A DNA stretch of 64,000 bases. Source: Desulfarculus baarsii DSM 2075 (lineage in GTDB: Bacteria > Desulfobacterota > Desulfarculia > Desulfarculales > Desulfarculaceae). Position numbers and translations under genes: made by a program. Below, piece after piece: positions 18,215 through 27,216 of this stretch (the first letter of the stretch is position 1; every line of letters starts with the position of its first letter). The notes under the pieces are model-generated. The model was not told the DNA's origin. It did no database searches and saw only the letters and a list, made by a program, of their open reading frames with translations. The stretch covers positions 268,501 through 332,500 of the forward strand of contig NC_014365.1 in assembly GCF_000143965.1 (NCBI RefSeq), in the 5' to 3' direction.

Positions 18215-18721
18215 ATGACACGTTTGGAGCAACTTCCCACTGGCGATCGCTTTGAGTTGACCGAAAACCCGACCGCCATTTCCCGGGCCGAAGAGGCCAG
18301 AGCCGTCTTGGAGATGGTCTTGGCCCTGGGCCGCCGGGCCGACAAGCTCTTGGCCATGATGGCCCAGGAGGCCGAGTTGAACACGCCGGCCTACAACCTG
18401 CTGCGCCTGGCCGATCACAAAGGCAACGCCGGCATGACCGTCAGCGAGGCCGCGGCCACGGTGGGCATCCGGCCACAGGCCCTCAGCGGCGCGGTGGGCG
18501 AGATGGTCCGCGAGGGCCTGTTGTCCCGCGACGTCAAGAGCGAAGACCGCCGGGCGCGCATCCTGCGCATCACCGACGAGGGCCGCCGCCGCCTGGCCCA
18601 GACAGCGCCCTTCCGCGATTCGCTGGTGGAGATGGTCGTCGATCAGGCGCCCCAGCTCAGCGTGGCCCGCCAAGTGTTGCGCACGCTGGAAGAGGCCATC
18701 GTCAAGGCCACCGAGAAGTAG
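18215..18721 (+). CDS. MarR-family transcriptional regulator
   Basis: A 168-residue winged-helix regulator. The N-terminal helices (RAVLEMVLALGRRADKLLA) are followed by the DNA-binding domain: GMTVSEAAATVGIRPQALSG is the helix-turn-helix and DVKSEDRRARILRITDEGRR is the wing. MarR proteins usually repress nearby genes and release DNA on ligand binding. The ATG at 18215 is favoured over the TTG at 18197 because GGGGGG lies between them. The convergent FkbM gene is not an obvious target; the duplicated ACCACGTTAC upstream suggests autoregulation. Confidence 0.88.
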   Translation: MTRLEQLPTGDRFELTENPTAISRAEEARAVLEMVLALGRRADKLLAMMAQEAELNTPAYNLLRLADHKGNAGMTVSEAAATVGIRPQALSGAVGEMVREGLLSRDVKSEDRRARILRITDEGRRRLAQTAPFRDSLVEMVVDQAPQLSVARQVLRTLEEAIVKATEK

Positions 18722-18738
18722 CGCTCGGCAAAGACAAA

Positions 18739-18766
18739 AGCGCCCAGCGCGTCGGCGCGGGGCGCT
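18739..18766. terminator. hairpin between convergent marR-type and FkbM genes
   Basis: AGCGCCC (18739-18745) pairs with GGGCGCT (18760-18766), with an inner CGCG-TCGG-CGCG stem. There is no strong U-run on either side, so termination is only probable. Confidence 0.45.
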
Positions 18767-18806
18767 AGGCGTCAAAAATCCACCGGGCGCGCCGGCGCAA
18801 AGCCCG

Positions 18807-19544
18807 TCATTCAAACGTGGCGTGCACGTCGTACCAGCCATCGCCCAGCGTCGAACGCTCGACAAAGCCCAGGCGTTTGTGCAGCCATTCGTAGATGGCC
18901 TCCTCGATGGTCATCCAGGGGCCGTGCGTCTCCTCGCCAAAGGGCCCGCTGTGAATGCCAGTGAACTTTTCGTCCACGTAGAGGCCCTCCAACGGCGGGT
19001 TGGGCAGGGGGTGCTTGTGGTGCGTGCGCTGGTTGACCAGCTTGAACTTCTGATAGCCCAGCTTGCGCATCTCGAAAAAAATGTCGATGGAATGGGCCTC
19101 GCACGAGACATACTTGGGCTTGACGTCGAAGTTGTTCAGCTCGCTCAAGGCCAGGATGTCGGCGTGCTCGATGTCGATCTTCAGATAATAGGGAATGCCC
19201 GTCTCGGCCAGGATCTTGCCGAAGCGGACAAAATTCACCTTGATCACCTCGTAGGCCGTGTTCTGCCGCGCGCCAACGGTCTTGTAAACCGAGCTCCAGT
19301 CGTCCTTGTCCTTGTTCACGTAAAAATCAAAGACGCCTTCGCTGTCATAGATGCCCACGTTGTATATCTTGAGCCGGCCGCTGTCGATGTGCGCGGCCAG
19401 GCGTTCGCTCACCAGCTCCACCATGGCGGGGTTGGCCTCCACCGCGGCGACCCGGAAGCCCTTTTTCAGATAAAACTCAGTGTCCATGCCTTTGTGCAGG
19501 CCAACGTCGATGATCAGATCGTTTTGCAAAACCGCATGTTCCAT
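18807..19544 (-). CDS. FkbM-family SAM-dependent methyltransferase
   Basis: A 245-residue class I methyltransferase of the FkbM type, a family that methylates hydroxyls of sugars and natural products. The SAM-binding segment is LIIDVGLHKGMDTEFYLKKG, followed by VAAVEANPAM (acidic residue at the end of strand 2). LKIDIEHADILALSEL matches the family's conserved Asp-Ile-Glu region. The ATG at 19544 follows GGGAGG with a 4-base spacer. It is divergent from the thiolase gene. The substrate cannot be told. Confidence 0.85.
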   Translation of the reverse strand: MEHAVLQNDLIIDVGLHKGMDTEFYLKKGFRVAAVEANPAMVELVSERLAAHIDSGRLKIYNVGIYDSEGVFDFYVNKDKDDWSSVYKTVGARQNTAYEVIKVNFVRFGKILAETGIPYYLKIDIEHADILALSELNNFDVKPKYVSCEAHSIDIFFEMRKLGYQKFKLVNQRTHHKHPLPNPPLEGLYVDEKFTGIHSGPFGEETHGPWMTIEEAIYEWLHKRLGFVERSTLGDGWYDVHATFE

Positions 19545-19745
19545 ATTGCCTCCCGCTATGCCCTCGTCACTCTACTTTATCGCCGCCGACCAGTCAACCT
19601 CTCCCGGTCATAACACCATGAATGTATGGTGATTGTCCACCGTCCGCCCGCGTAACTGGCCTTACCAGAAACCTTGACGCGGGCTGGGCTTTGGCATATT
19701 CTACTGAGCCACCAATTAAAATCAAAAACTCCACGGGAGGACCAA

Positions 19746-20948
19746 GTGAAGAATAACCGCGACACCGTCATCGTGGCCATGGGCCGCACCGCCATCGGCG
19801 ACTTCGGCGGCTCGTTGGCCGGCCTGCGCGCCCACGAACTGGCCGCCATCGTCACCAAGAACCTGCTCGACAAAACCGGCCTCGACCCGGCAATGTTCGA
19901 CGACGTGCTCATGGGCGATTGCTGCCAGTGCCCCGATGAGGCCAACACCGCCCGCACCGCCGCCCTCAAGGCCGGCATCCCGGTGGACGTGCCGGCCATG
20001 ACCATCCAGCGCCAGTGCTCCAGCGCCATGCAGGCCCTGGCCCAGGCCGAGGTCTACATCCGCGCCGGCGAGGCCGAGGTCATGCTGGCCGGCGGCGTCG
20101 AGTCGATGTCCAACGCGCCCTACACCCTGCCCAAGGCCCGCTGGGGCGCCCGCCTGCAACACGCCAAGATGGTCGACGCCCTGTGGGAGATGCTGCACTC
20201 CGGTTCGACCCTGCTGGAGCCGCCGGGCTACATCATGGGCCAGACCGCCGAAAACCTGGCCCGCAAATACGACGTCTCCCGCCAGGAGCAGGACATCGTC
20301 GCCCTGCGCAGCCACAACAACGCCGAAGCCGCCATCAAGGCCGGTAAGTTCAAGGACGAGATCGTGCCGGTGCCCGTGCCCCAGCGCAAGGGCGAGCCCA
20401 AGATCGTCGACACCGACGAACACGTGCGCATGGGCCTGACCATGGCCGACCTGGACAAACTGCGCCCGGCCTTCGCCAAGGACGGCACAGTCACCGCCGG
20501 CAACGCCTCGGGCCTCAACGACGGCGCGGCCCTGTGCATCGTCATGAGCCGCGAAAAGGCCAAGGATCTGGGCCTGACCCCCATCGCCAAGATCGTCGGC
20601 CACGCCGCCGCCGGCTGCCCGCCCGAGATCATGGGCTGGGGCCCGGTGCCTTCCACCCAAAAGGTCATGAAAAAACTGGGCATGAACCTCAAGGACATCG
20701 AGCTGATCGAGCTCAACGAGGCCTTTGCCGCCCAATACCTGGCCTGCGAAAAAGGCCTGGGCCTCAACCGCGACATCGTCAACGTCAACGGCTCGGGCAT
20801 CGGCCTGGGTCACCCCGTGGGCTGCACCGGCGCGCGCATCGTCATCAGCCTCATCGGTGAGATGAAACGCCGCGGCGCCACCGTCGGCCTGGCCACCCTC
20901 TGCGTGGGCGGCGGCATGGGCATGTCCATGGTCGTCGAGGTCGAATAA
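19746..20948 (+). CDS. thiolase (acetyl-CoA C-acetyltransferase family)
   Basis: A 400-residue thiolase that condenses or cleaves acyl-CoA with CoA. The nucleophilic Cys lies in MTIQRQCSSAMQAL. The catalytic NEAFAAQ, GHPVGCTGAR (His) and CVGGGMGM (second Cys) motifs are all present. GSGIGLGHPVGCTG differs from the common GGAIALGHPIGASG form, which marks a less common subgroup. The GTG at 19746 is chosen because GGGAGG lies 6 bases upstream. It is monocistronic, ending at a very strong hairpin. A role in short-chain acyl-CoA or fatty-acid oxidation is likely; acetoacetyl-CoA formation cannot be excluded. Confidence 0.93.
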   Translation: MKNNRDTVIVAMGRTAIGDFGGSLAGLRAHELAAIVTKNLLDKTGLDPAMFDDVLMGDCCQCPDEANTARTAALKAGIPVDVPAMTIQRQCSSAMQALAQAEVYIRAGEAEVMLAGGVESMSNAPYTLPKARWGARLQHAKMVDALWEMLHSGSTLLEPPGYIMGQTAENLARKYDVSRQEQDIVALRSHNNAEAAIKAGKFKDEIVPVPVPQRKGEPKIVDTDEHVRMGLTMADLDKLRPAFAKDGTVTAGNASGLNDGAALCIVMSREKAKDLGLTPIAKIVGHAAAGCPPEIMGWGPVPSTQKVMKKLGMNLKDIELIELNEAFAAQYLACEKGLGLNRDIVNVNGSGIGLGHPVGCTGARIVISLIGEMKRRGATVGLATLCVGGGMGMSMVVEVE

Positions 20949-20958
20949 CTCCCGCTTG

Positions 20959-21004
20959 GCGCTGGCGGCCGGGCGCGATTTGACTCCCGGCCGCCAGCGC
21001 TTTC
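20959..21004 (+). terminator. thiolase terminator
   Basis: A perfect 15-bp stem (20959-20973 with 20986-21000, core GGCGGCCGGG/CCCGGCCGCC) with a 12-base loop, followed by TTTC. The U-run is short but the stem is very stable. Confidence 0.7.
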
Positions 21005-21093
21005 ACCCGCTATTGCCCAATGACTGCTTTTCGTTATAAAATCCAAGACGAATCCCATCTCTGTTCGCTAAACAGCACAATGGGGCCTGCGCC

Positions 21094-22479
21094 ATGGTCG
21101 ACACAGGGGCAAAATCGGCGGAAGCGGCCAAACTGCGCCAGCGCGTGCGCGACCTGACCGACGAACTCGACTCCATCGAAGCCAAACACGCCGAGGCCAT
21201 GGCCGCCCTGCGCGAGGCCGTGCCCGTGCTGTGCGGCCTGGCGCCCAAGCAACAATCGCCCTTGGTGGCCAAGGCCCTCGAAGCCCTGCGCCGCGCCGCC
21301 GACAAAAACGCCGATGACGCCAACCTACGCCAGGCCCTGGAGGCCCTCAAGTCGGCCATCGTCGCCGAACCACGCGATTATGGCCCCGGCGCTTCCGCCA
21401 AGGCCAAGGAGTCGGCTCAGTCCGAGGCCGCCCGCCACGTCTCCCTGGCCCTGCTGCACGGCCTGCGCCTGGGCGACGAGGCCTTCGACGCCCGTCTCGA
21501 CAAGGCCATCGACGCCATCGGCGGCCACGTCGCCGCCGGCGCGGTGCGCCCGGCCATGGCCATCCTCGTCGACCTGCTCGACGAATTCCGCCTGGCCCAC
21601 GGCAAACGCCTCGAAGCCGCCGAACGGGCCCTCAAGGAAGTGGTCGGCGAAGTGCTGACCACCGAGGCCGAACTGATGGCCACCTTCAGCCGCGCCGCCG
21701 ACGACCTGGCCAGCGGAAGCGCGGCCCACGCCAATAACCTGACCGCCGCCCTGGCCGGCCTGCTCGAAGACATCAACCACGCCCCGGACCTCGAAACCAT
21801 GAAAACCCGCGCCATCGGCCATATCCGGGCCATGCGCGAACAGATCAAAAATCGCCGCGAACAAGAATTGACCCAGCAAGCCCAGGTGCTCAGCGAAATG
21901 AGCCGCGTGCGCGCCGCCCTCGACGAAACCAAAGCCCACGTCTCGGCCGTGGAGCACATCAGCCAACGCCTGGCCCACGAAGCCCTCACCGACCCCCTGA
22001 CCAAAGTATGGAACAAACGCGCCCTGGCCCAACGCCTGGCCGAGGCCTTGGAAAAACATGACCCGCTGGTCGTCTGCCTGATCGTTTTTGATATCGACTT
22101 CTTCAAGTCCATCAACGACAACTTCGGCCACCGCGCCGGCGATAAGGCCCTGGAAAGCATCGCCGCCCACGCCGCCCGCACCTTGCGCCGTGATGATGAC
22201 CTTTTTCGCTATGCTGGCGACGAATTCGTCATACTTATGACCAATATCGATCTTAAAACAGCGCACGCCGTGGCCGAGCGCGTGCGAGCCGCCGCCGAGA
22301 AAATCCGCTTCACCTACGCCGGAAAAGGCGAAATCCGCCTCACCCTCTCCCTGGGTTTGGCCAACGGCCGCCAGGGAGACTCCGCCGCCAGCCTCTTCGA
22401 ACGCGCCGATCAAGCCCTGCTCGACGCTAAGCGACAAGGCCGCAATCGTGTGGTCGTGGCGGGCAATTCTGTTGGTTGA
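21094..22479 (+). CDS. GGDEF-domain diguanylate cyclase with AGDEF active site
   Basis: A 461-residue cytoplasmic protein. A long helical N-terminal part (about 1-300, including coiled-coil stretches) resembles the uncharacterised sensory half found in some gammaproteobacterial and deltaproteobacterial cyclases. A C-terminal GGDEF domain (about 305-455) begins ALTDPLTKVWNKRAL. The active-site loop reads RYAGDEFVIL: Ala replaces the first Gly, a variant known to be active in other cyclases. The metal Asp lies in VFDIDFFKSINDNFG. It therefore probably makes cyclic di-GMP. The start at 21094 has only a GGGGCC-type weak site. The repeat island follows. Confidence 0.9.
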   Translation: MVDTGAKSAEAAKLRQRVRDLTDELDSIEAKHAEAMAALREAVPVLCGLAPKQQSPLVAKALEALRRAADKNADDANLRQALEALKSAIVAEPRDYGPGASAKAKESAQSEAARHVSLALLHGLRLGDEAFDARLDKAIDAIGGHVAAGAVRPAMAILVDLLDEFRLAHGKRLEAAERALKEVVGEVLTTEAELMATFSRAADDLASGSAAHANNLTAALAGLLEDINHAPDLETMKTRAIGHIRAMREQIKNRREQELTQQAQVLSEMSRVRAALDETKAHVSAVEHISQRLAHEALTDPLTKVWNKRALAQRLAEALEKHDPLVVCLIVFDIDFFKSINDNFGHRAGDKALESIAAHAARTLRRDDDLFRYAGDEFVILMTNIDLKTAHAVAERVRAAAEKIRFTYAGKGEIRLTLSLGLANGRQGDSAASLFERADQALLDAKRQGRNRVVVAGNSVG

Positions 22480-22623
22480 CCTGTCGGTCAAGTTTTCGTT
22501 TTCGGTTAAATTTTAGGTTTTGCTGGTATTTCAGGTGGTTACCGATTTGTGCTGGTGTTTTGGCGTTTTTTGATAATAATTTAAGATGAGTACGTATAAT
22601 TTGATAGCTTTGCGGATGGCGAT

Positions 22624-22684
22624 GGGAAGAAGAGAGAAGAGAAGAGAAGAAGAGAGAAGAGAAGAAGAAGAGAGAAGAAGAAGA
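22624..22684. repeat. 61-base polypurine (GA) tract
   Basis: A strictly A/G run built of AGAGAAGA-type units. Shorter GA runs recur at about 22951-22981 and 23437-23461, following each copy of the 262-bp repeat. Mirror-symmetric polypurine tracts can form triplex DNA. They are not a gene and not a CRISPR. Confidence 0.85.
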
Positions 22685-22692
22685 TAAGAGGG

Positions 22693-22954
22693 AGCCATGC
22701 GGGGCGGGGAGGGGGCTCTTTACGCTAAACCGCCCCCTCGCCCGCCCCGCGCCCCACCCCACCCCCGCAAAGCAAGGTGGCCGACTTTTAGTTTCGTGTT
22801 TGTAGGTATGACGACCATAGGGACGGTCCTGAGCATTGCCGCGCCGCGAAGATTGTTGCCGGTTGCCGGTGGCGTTACTGGAAGCTGACGCGCGGGGCGC
22901 GCGCCAGCTACGGCCAAGGTTGGTTGCCCCCGGAAAAAGAAAAGATTTAAGAAA
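22693..22954. repeat. 262-bp repeat, copy 1
   Basis: Identical over its full length, by reading, to 23181-23442 (offset 488). It begins AGCCATGCGGGGCGGGGAGG and ends in GGAAAAAGAAAAGATTTAAG followed by a GA run. Its last 50 bases (AGCTACGG, then CAAGGTTGGTTGC) resemble the start of the hairpin repeat at 23623. Confidence 0.9.
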
Positions 22955-23180
22955 GAAGAGAGAAGAGAGAAGAGAGAAGAGCAACAAGCTTTGCCATTGC
23001 GGCTGCTTTGATAGCGGCCTATCACCGGGAGCTACGGACGGTAGGTGTCATTGCGGCCTACTCGACCCGCCTTGCCTGGCCGGGCACCGGCCCCGCTCTG
23101 CCAGGCCGGGTACCGGCCCGCTGGCCGGCTGGCCGGCTGGCCGGCGTGGCGGGAAGAGAAGCCGGAAAGAATCAAGCAAA

Positions 23181-23442
23181 AGCCATGCGGGGCGGGGAGG
23201 GGGCTCTTTACGCTAAACCGCCCCCTCGCCCGCCCCGCGCCCCACCCCACCCCCGCAAAGCAAGGTGGCCGACTTTTAGTTTCGTGTTTGTAGGTATGAC
23301 GACCATAGGGACGGTCCTGAGCATTGCCGCGCCGCGAAGATTGTTGCCGGTTGCCGGTGGCGTTACTGGAAGCTGACGCGCGGGGCGCGCGCCAGCTACG
23401 GCCAAGGTTGGTTGCCCCCGGAAAAAGAAAAGATTTAAGAAA
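23181..23442. repeat. 262-bp repeat, copy 2
   Basis: Exact second copy of 22693-22954 in direct orientation. Perfect identity implies recent duplication or gene-conversion-like homogenisation. The matching short open frames in both copies have no ribosome site and are not called as genes. Confidence 0.9.
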
Positions 23443-23574
23443 TAAGAAAGAAGAAAGAAGAACAATAAGCTTCGTCGTCGCGGCTCCGGGCCGGGCGCGG
23501 CTGCTTTGATAGCGGCCTCACATCGGGAGCTACGGACGGTAGGTGTTAAGCTGGCCTGGTCGACCCGCTCTGCC

Positions 23575-23877
23575 AGGCCAGGCACTGGCCCCGCTTTGCC
23601 TGGCCGGGCGCCGGCCCACGGGAGCTACGGTCAAGGTTGGTTGCGCCCGGAAAAAGGAAAGAGTTAAGAGGGGAAAGGTGCTTTTGTTTATGCCATGAAA
23701 TTGCGAAGCAATTTCATGGAATGCAAAGCAACAAGGCTACCCGCGAAGCCGCCACGAAAATGAAAACGACGCGCATCGATTGCGAAGCAATCGATGCGGG
23801 GCTTTTCTTTTTGGAGGGGGGTGCGGGGGGAACCTTTTTCTTTTGGCACAAAAGAAAAAGGTTCCCCCCGCGTCTTC
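23575..23877. repeat. dispersed three-hairpin repeat, copy A (3' of rtcB)
   Basis: About 300 bases, nearly identical to the reverse complement of 63701-64000. Three perfect hairpins occur. At 23693-23719, CCATGAAATTGC and GCAATTTCATGG flank a GAA loop. At 23772-23798, CGCATCGATTGC and GCAATCGATGCG flank the same GAA loop. At 23823-23871 two 22-base arms containing GGGGGGAACCTTTTTC flank a 5-base loop. The first two share the tip TTGC-GAA-GCAA. The element touches the rtcB stop codon and is in the same orientation relative to rtcB as copy B is to tyrS. It carries no transposase. Confidence 0.9.
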
Positions 23878-25320
23878 CTAGCCTTTGATACAGACGAGGG
23901 GGCGAGTTTTGGCGACGATGGGGGCGACGCCGGAGTTTTGCATGATTGCGGCGATATTGTTGACGTTTTTGTATGCGTCGGGCATTTCTTCGGCGAGGGT
24001 GGCGCGGGCTTTGGCGCGGACGATAACGTTTGTTTGGGCCAATTCGGCGGAGATGTCGCGTCCTTTGGCGTTGTGTTTGGCTTTGGCGCGGGAGAGGCGT
24101 CGACCGGCGCCGTGGGCACTGCTGGCGAAGGTGAGTGTTTCGGCGAGATGGGAGCCTTTGAGGACGTAGCTTGCGCGGCCCATGTCGCCGGGGGTGAGCA
24201 CGGGTTGGCCGATGGCGGCGTAGCGAGGGGGCAATTCGGGATGATTTGGTCCCAGGGCGCGGGTTGCGCCTTTACGGTGGACCCACAGTTGGCGTTGGCG
24301 GTTGTGGACGGTGTGGGTTTCCAGTTTGGCGATATTGTGGGCCACGTCGTAGACGAGGGCCAGGCCCAGGTTGGCGGGGCTGATCTGGAGTGTTTGGCCG
24401 ATGGCTTGCCGTGCCAGGTGGGTGAGCATCTGGCGGTTGGCGAAGGCGAAGTTGGCGCTGGCGGCCATGGCGGCCAGGTAGGATTGTCCGACGGGGGAGT
24501 GGGGCGATGCGGCGATGAGCTGGCTATCGGGGGAATGGACGGCGTCTTTGTCTTGGCGCAATCTTTTGAGGTAGTCGTCGCAGACCTGGTGGCCGAGGCC
24601 GCGGGAGCCGCTGTGGATCCACAGGACGAGTTGACCGGGGAACAGGCCGAAGGCTTGGGCGGCGTCGGCGTCGGCTACGAGTTCGACCACGCCCAGTTCG
24701 ACGAAGTGGTTTCCCGCGCCGAGGGTGCCCAGTTGGTCGCGGCCCCTGTTTCTGGCGTGGGTGCTGACCTGGTCGGGGTCGGCGAGGGGGATTTGTCCGT
24801 TTGATTCGCAGAATTCCAGGTCGGTGGCTTGGCCGTGGCCGTTGTTGACGGCCCAGGCCGCGCCTTGGGTGAGGACGCGGTCGAGCTGGCGGTCGTCGAG
24901 GCGTTTTGCGCCGCCCTGGCCGACGCCGGCGGGGATTTGGGCGGCGAGGGCGTCGGCCAGGCGGGTCAGTTGTTGGTGGTTCAGGTCGGCGGCGACGAGT
25001 TTGGAGCGCAGCAGGCGCACGCCGCAGTTGATATCGTAGCCCACGCCGCCGGGCGAGACCACGCCGGCGTGGGGGTCGAAGGCGGCGACGCCGCCGATGG
25101 GGAAGCCGTAGCCCTGGTGGGCGTCGGGCATGGCCATGGCCGGGCCGACGATGCCCGGCAGGGCGGCCATGGCTTGGACTTGTTGCAGGGTTCCATCGGC
25201 GCGCACAGCGCCAATGAGTTCATCGTCAGAGAAAATTAAACCATCGGTGCGCATTTTGCCCTGGCGTGGCAGCAGCCAGCGGTGGGCGTCGAGCCTTTGC
25301 AGGGCGGGCTGGTCGGCCAT
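23878..25320 (-). CDS. rtcB: RtcB family RNA ligase
   Basis: A GTP- and manganese-dependent ligase joining RNA 2',3'-cyclic phosphate or 3'-phosphate ends to 5'-hydroxyl ends. The 480-residue protein is full length. It shows DINCGVRLLR (metal Asp and Cys), GAGNHFVELG, HSGSRGLGHQV and YDVAHNIAK (metal histidines), and the guanylylated-His motif SSAHGAGRRLSR. The ATG at 25320 lies 18 bases after the ferredoxin-nitroreductase gene, so it is probably the last gene of a gyrA-gpsA-nitroreductase-rtcB transcript. No archease or RtcR gene is adjacent. A hairpin repeat follows the stop codon directly. Confidence 0.96.
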   Translation of the reverse strand: MADQPALQRLDAHRWLLPRQGKMRTDGLIFSDDELIGAVRADGTLQQVQAMAALPGIVGPAMAMPDAHQGYGFPIGGVAAFDPHAGVVSPGGVGYDINCGVRLLRSKLVAADLNHQQLTRLADALAAQIPAGVGQGGAKRLDDRQLDRVLTQGAAWAVNNGHGQATDLEFCESNGQIPLADPDQVSTHARNRGRDQLGTLGAGNHFVELGVVELVADADAAQAFGLFPGQLVLWIHSGSRGLGHQVCDDYLKRLRQDKDAVHSPDSQLIAASPHSPVGQSYLAAMAASANFAFANRQMLTHLARQAIGQTLQISPANLGLALVYDVAHNIAKLETHTVHNRQRQLWVHRKGATRALGPNHPELPPRYAAIGQPVLTPGDMGRASYVLKGSHLAETLTFASSAHGAGRRLSRAKAKHNAKGRDISAELAQTNVIVRAKARATLAEEMPDAYKNVNNIAAIMQNSGVAPIVAKTRPLVCIKG

Positions 25321-25338
25321 GGCGGCGTTTTTTTCGGC

Positions 25339-26163
25339 CTAGACCCACTGGGCGCGCAGGGGTTTGCGCTCGGGACAGCGGAAATACTTCACGTTGGGCT
25401 TGCCGATCATCAGGCCGGCCTTGACGACGTGGCCCTCGGGCAGGTCGAGCAGGGCTTGCAGTGGCGGCCAGAAGAGGGCGGCGGCCTGGAAATAGCCGGC
25501 CCAGCAGGTGCCCAGGCCCAGGGTGGGGGCGTAGAGTTCCAGGTAGGTCAGGGCGATGTCGGCCGAGCGGTCGGCAAAGCGGTCCTCGGCGTGGGCGTGA
25601 CAGACGGCCAGGTGTGGCGCGCCGCGCATGATGAAGTCCACGCCGTTTTTGAAGGCCTTTACGATGACGGCCATGTTCATCATCTGGGCCATGGGGTCGT
25701 TTTTCTCTACGAGGCGCTCCATCCATGCGGCCACGCCGGCGGCCACGTCGTGGACGTCGGCTGGTTTGGTGTATATTTTCCAGTGGATGGACTGGGAGTT
25801 GTGGCCGGTTTGGGCATAGCGGGCCATATCCATGAGCTGTTCCAGCTCGGCGCGGGAGGCGCTGGCGTCTTTTTTGAACTGGCGGATGGAGCGGCGCGAG
25901 CGCAAGAATTGTTTGGCCTGGGCCTGGCTGACGGCGTTTTCCTTGACGATGGGCGGGCAGTCCTCGCTCTTGACCTGGGGGTGGCTGATGGCCCCGAAGG
26001 GGCAGACGGCCACGCAGTGGCCACAGGCGATGCAAAAGGCCTCGGCCCCGGCGATGACCTGGGGATAGCCGCCCTCGGGCATGTGCATGATCTGCACGGG
26101 GCAGTCGGCCACGCAGAGGTTATCCTGCTTGCATTTGTCCTCGTCCACGATAAGCAAGCCCAT
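25339..26163 (-). CDS. ferredoxin-nitroreductase fusion protein
   Basis: A 274-residue protein. Residues 1-60 hold two 4Fe-4S motifs (CKQDNLCVADCP and CIACGHCVAVCP), and residues about 85-270 form an FMN-dependent nitroreductase domain (RRSIRQFKKD, AQTGHNSQSIHWKIY, LGLGTCWAGYF). This architecture is common in anaerobes, where electrons probably pass from the clusters to FMN. The substrate is unknown. The ATG at 26163 follows AAGGA. It sits 26 bases after gpsA and 18 before rtcB on the same strand. Confidence 0.92.
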   Translation of the reverse strand: MGLLIVDEDKCKQDNLCVADCPVQIMHMPEGGYPQVIAGAEAFCIACGHCVAVCPFGAISHPQVKSEDCPPIVKENAVSQAQAKQFLRSRRSIRQFKKDASASRAELEQLMDMARYAQTGHNSQSIHWKIYTKPADVHDVAAGVAAWMERLVEKNDPMAQMMNMAVIVKAFKNGVDFIMRGAPHLAVCHAHAEDRFADRSADIALTYLELYAPTLGLGTCWAGYFQAAALFWPPLQALLDLPEGHVVKAGLMIGKPNVKYFRCPERKPLRAQWV

Positions 26164-26189
26164 TTTTTATCCTTCCGCTGTGTTTTTGG

Positions 26190-27216
26190 TTAACTATCGG
26201 CGACCCAATAGTGTTCTTGCTTGAGCGAGCGGGTCATCAGCTCCAGCAGGGCGTCGGCCGGTGGCAGGCCGTCGTAGATCACTTTCTTGACGGCCTGGAC
26301 GATGGGCATTTCGACGCCGGCCCGTTTGGCGATCTGCAAGACGGTGAGGGTGTTTTTGACGCCCTCGGCCACGGTGCGGGTGGAGGCCTGGATCTGGGCG
26401 ATGGTCTCGCCCTGGGCCAGGCGCTTGCCCACGGTGCGGTTGCGGCTGAGGTTTCCGGTGCAGGTCAGCACCAGGTCGCCCAGGCCGGCCAAGCCCGAGA
26501 GGGTGGCCAGTTGGCCGCCTCTGGCCATGGCCAGGCGGGTCATTTCGGCCAGGCCGCGGGTGATCATGGCCGCCTGGCTGTTGTAGCCCAGCTCCAGGCC
26601 GGCGACCATGCCCGAGGCGATGGCCAGGGGATTTTTGACCGCGCCGCCGATCTCGACGCCGACGGTGTCGGGGCTGGTGTAGACGCGGAAGAGGGTGGTG
26701 GCGAAGGCGTGTTGAACGAGGTTGGCCACGTCGGGGTCGCGTCCGGCCACGGTGACGGCGGTGGGCACGGCGCGGGCCACTTCCTTGGCGAAGGATGGTC
26801 CGCTGAGGGCGGTCAGGCGGCGATGATAGCGTTTATCGAGGACATCCTCGGCCACCTCGCACATGGTGTAGCCGCTTTGATCTTCGATGCCCTTGGAGCA
26901 ACTGACGATGATGGCGTCTTTTTCCAGGTGGGGGGCCAACTGGCCCAGCACCTGGCGAAAGACGTGGCTGGGCGTGACCATAACCACCAATCGAGCGCCG
27001 GCCACGGCCTGGGCCAGGTCGTTGGTGGCGACGATGGCCGGGTCGAGCATTACGCCTTCGAGGTAGAGCTTGTTTTCGCGCAGGTCGTTGACCTGGCGGG
27101 CCACCTCGGGCTCCAGGGCCCACAGGCGCACTTTTTGTCCGGCCCAGGCCAGTTGCTGGGCCAGGGCGCTGCCCCAGGCCCCGGCCCCGATCACCGCCGC
27201 CTCCAGGGCCAGGGGT

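Larger units (their letters stand above)
22480..23574. other. non-coding repeat island after the diguanylate cyclase
   Basis: About 1.1 kb with no credible gene. It starts with an AT-rich stretch (22480-22620), then the GA tract, then two tandem units of 488 bases each beginning with the same 262-base sequence. Each unit continues with a GA run and a module (GCTGCTTTGATAGCGGCCT at about 23002-23020 and 23500-23518) leading into CCAGGCCGGG-type GC repeats, including CTGGCCGG repeated several times near 23121-23147. The octamer AGCTACGG occurs at 22906, 23030, 23394 and 23528, and again in the adjoining hairpin repeat. Confidence 0.75.

Noticed and set aside
22697..22888. 63-residue frame present in both 262-bp repeats
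   Set aside because: Identical only because the DNA is duplicated; Pro/Arg-rich composition and no ribosome site.
22620..23470. Possible CRISPR array in the GA and tandem repeats
   Set aside because: No regular repeat-spacer spacing and no cas genes; the repeats are long direct duplications and simple purine runs.
23823..23871. Ordinary rho-independent terminator for rtcB
   Set aside because: The 22-bp hairpin is near the stop codon but has no U-run after it on the transcript, and it belongs to a larger repeated element; termination remains possible but is not the simplest description.
22480..23877. Insertion sequence or integrative element
   Set aside because: No transposase or integrase frame and no clear terminal repeats with target duplications were seen.
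23637..23888. 83-residue frame in the hairpin repeat, matched by a similar frame at 63641-63979
   Set aside because: The similarity follows from the DNA repeat; it runs through three perfect hairpins, lacks a ribosome site, and looks non-coding.
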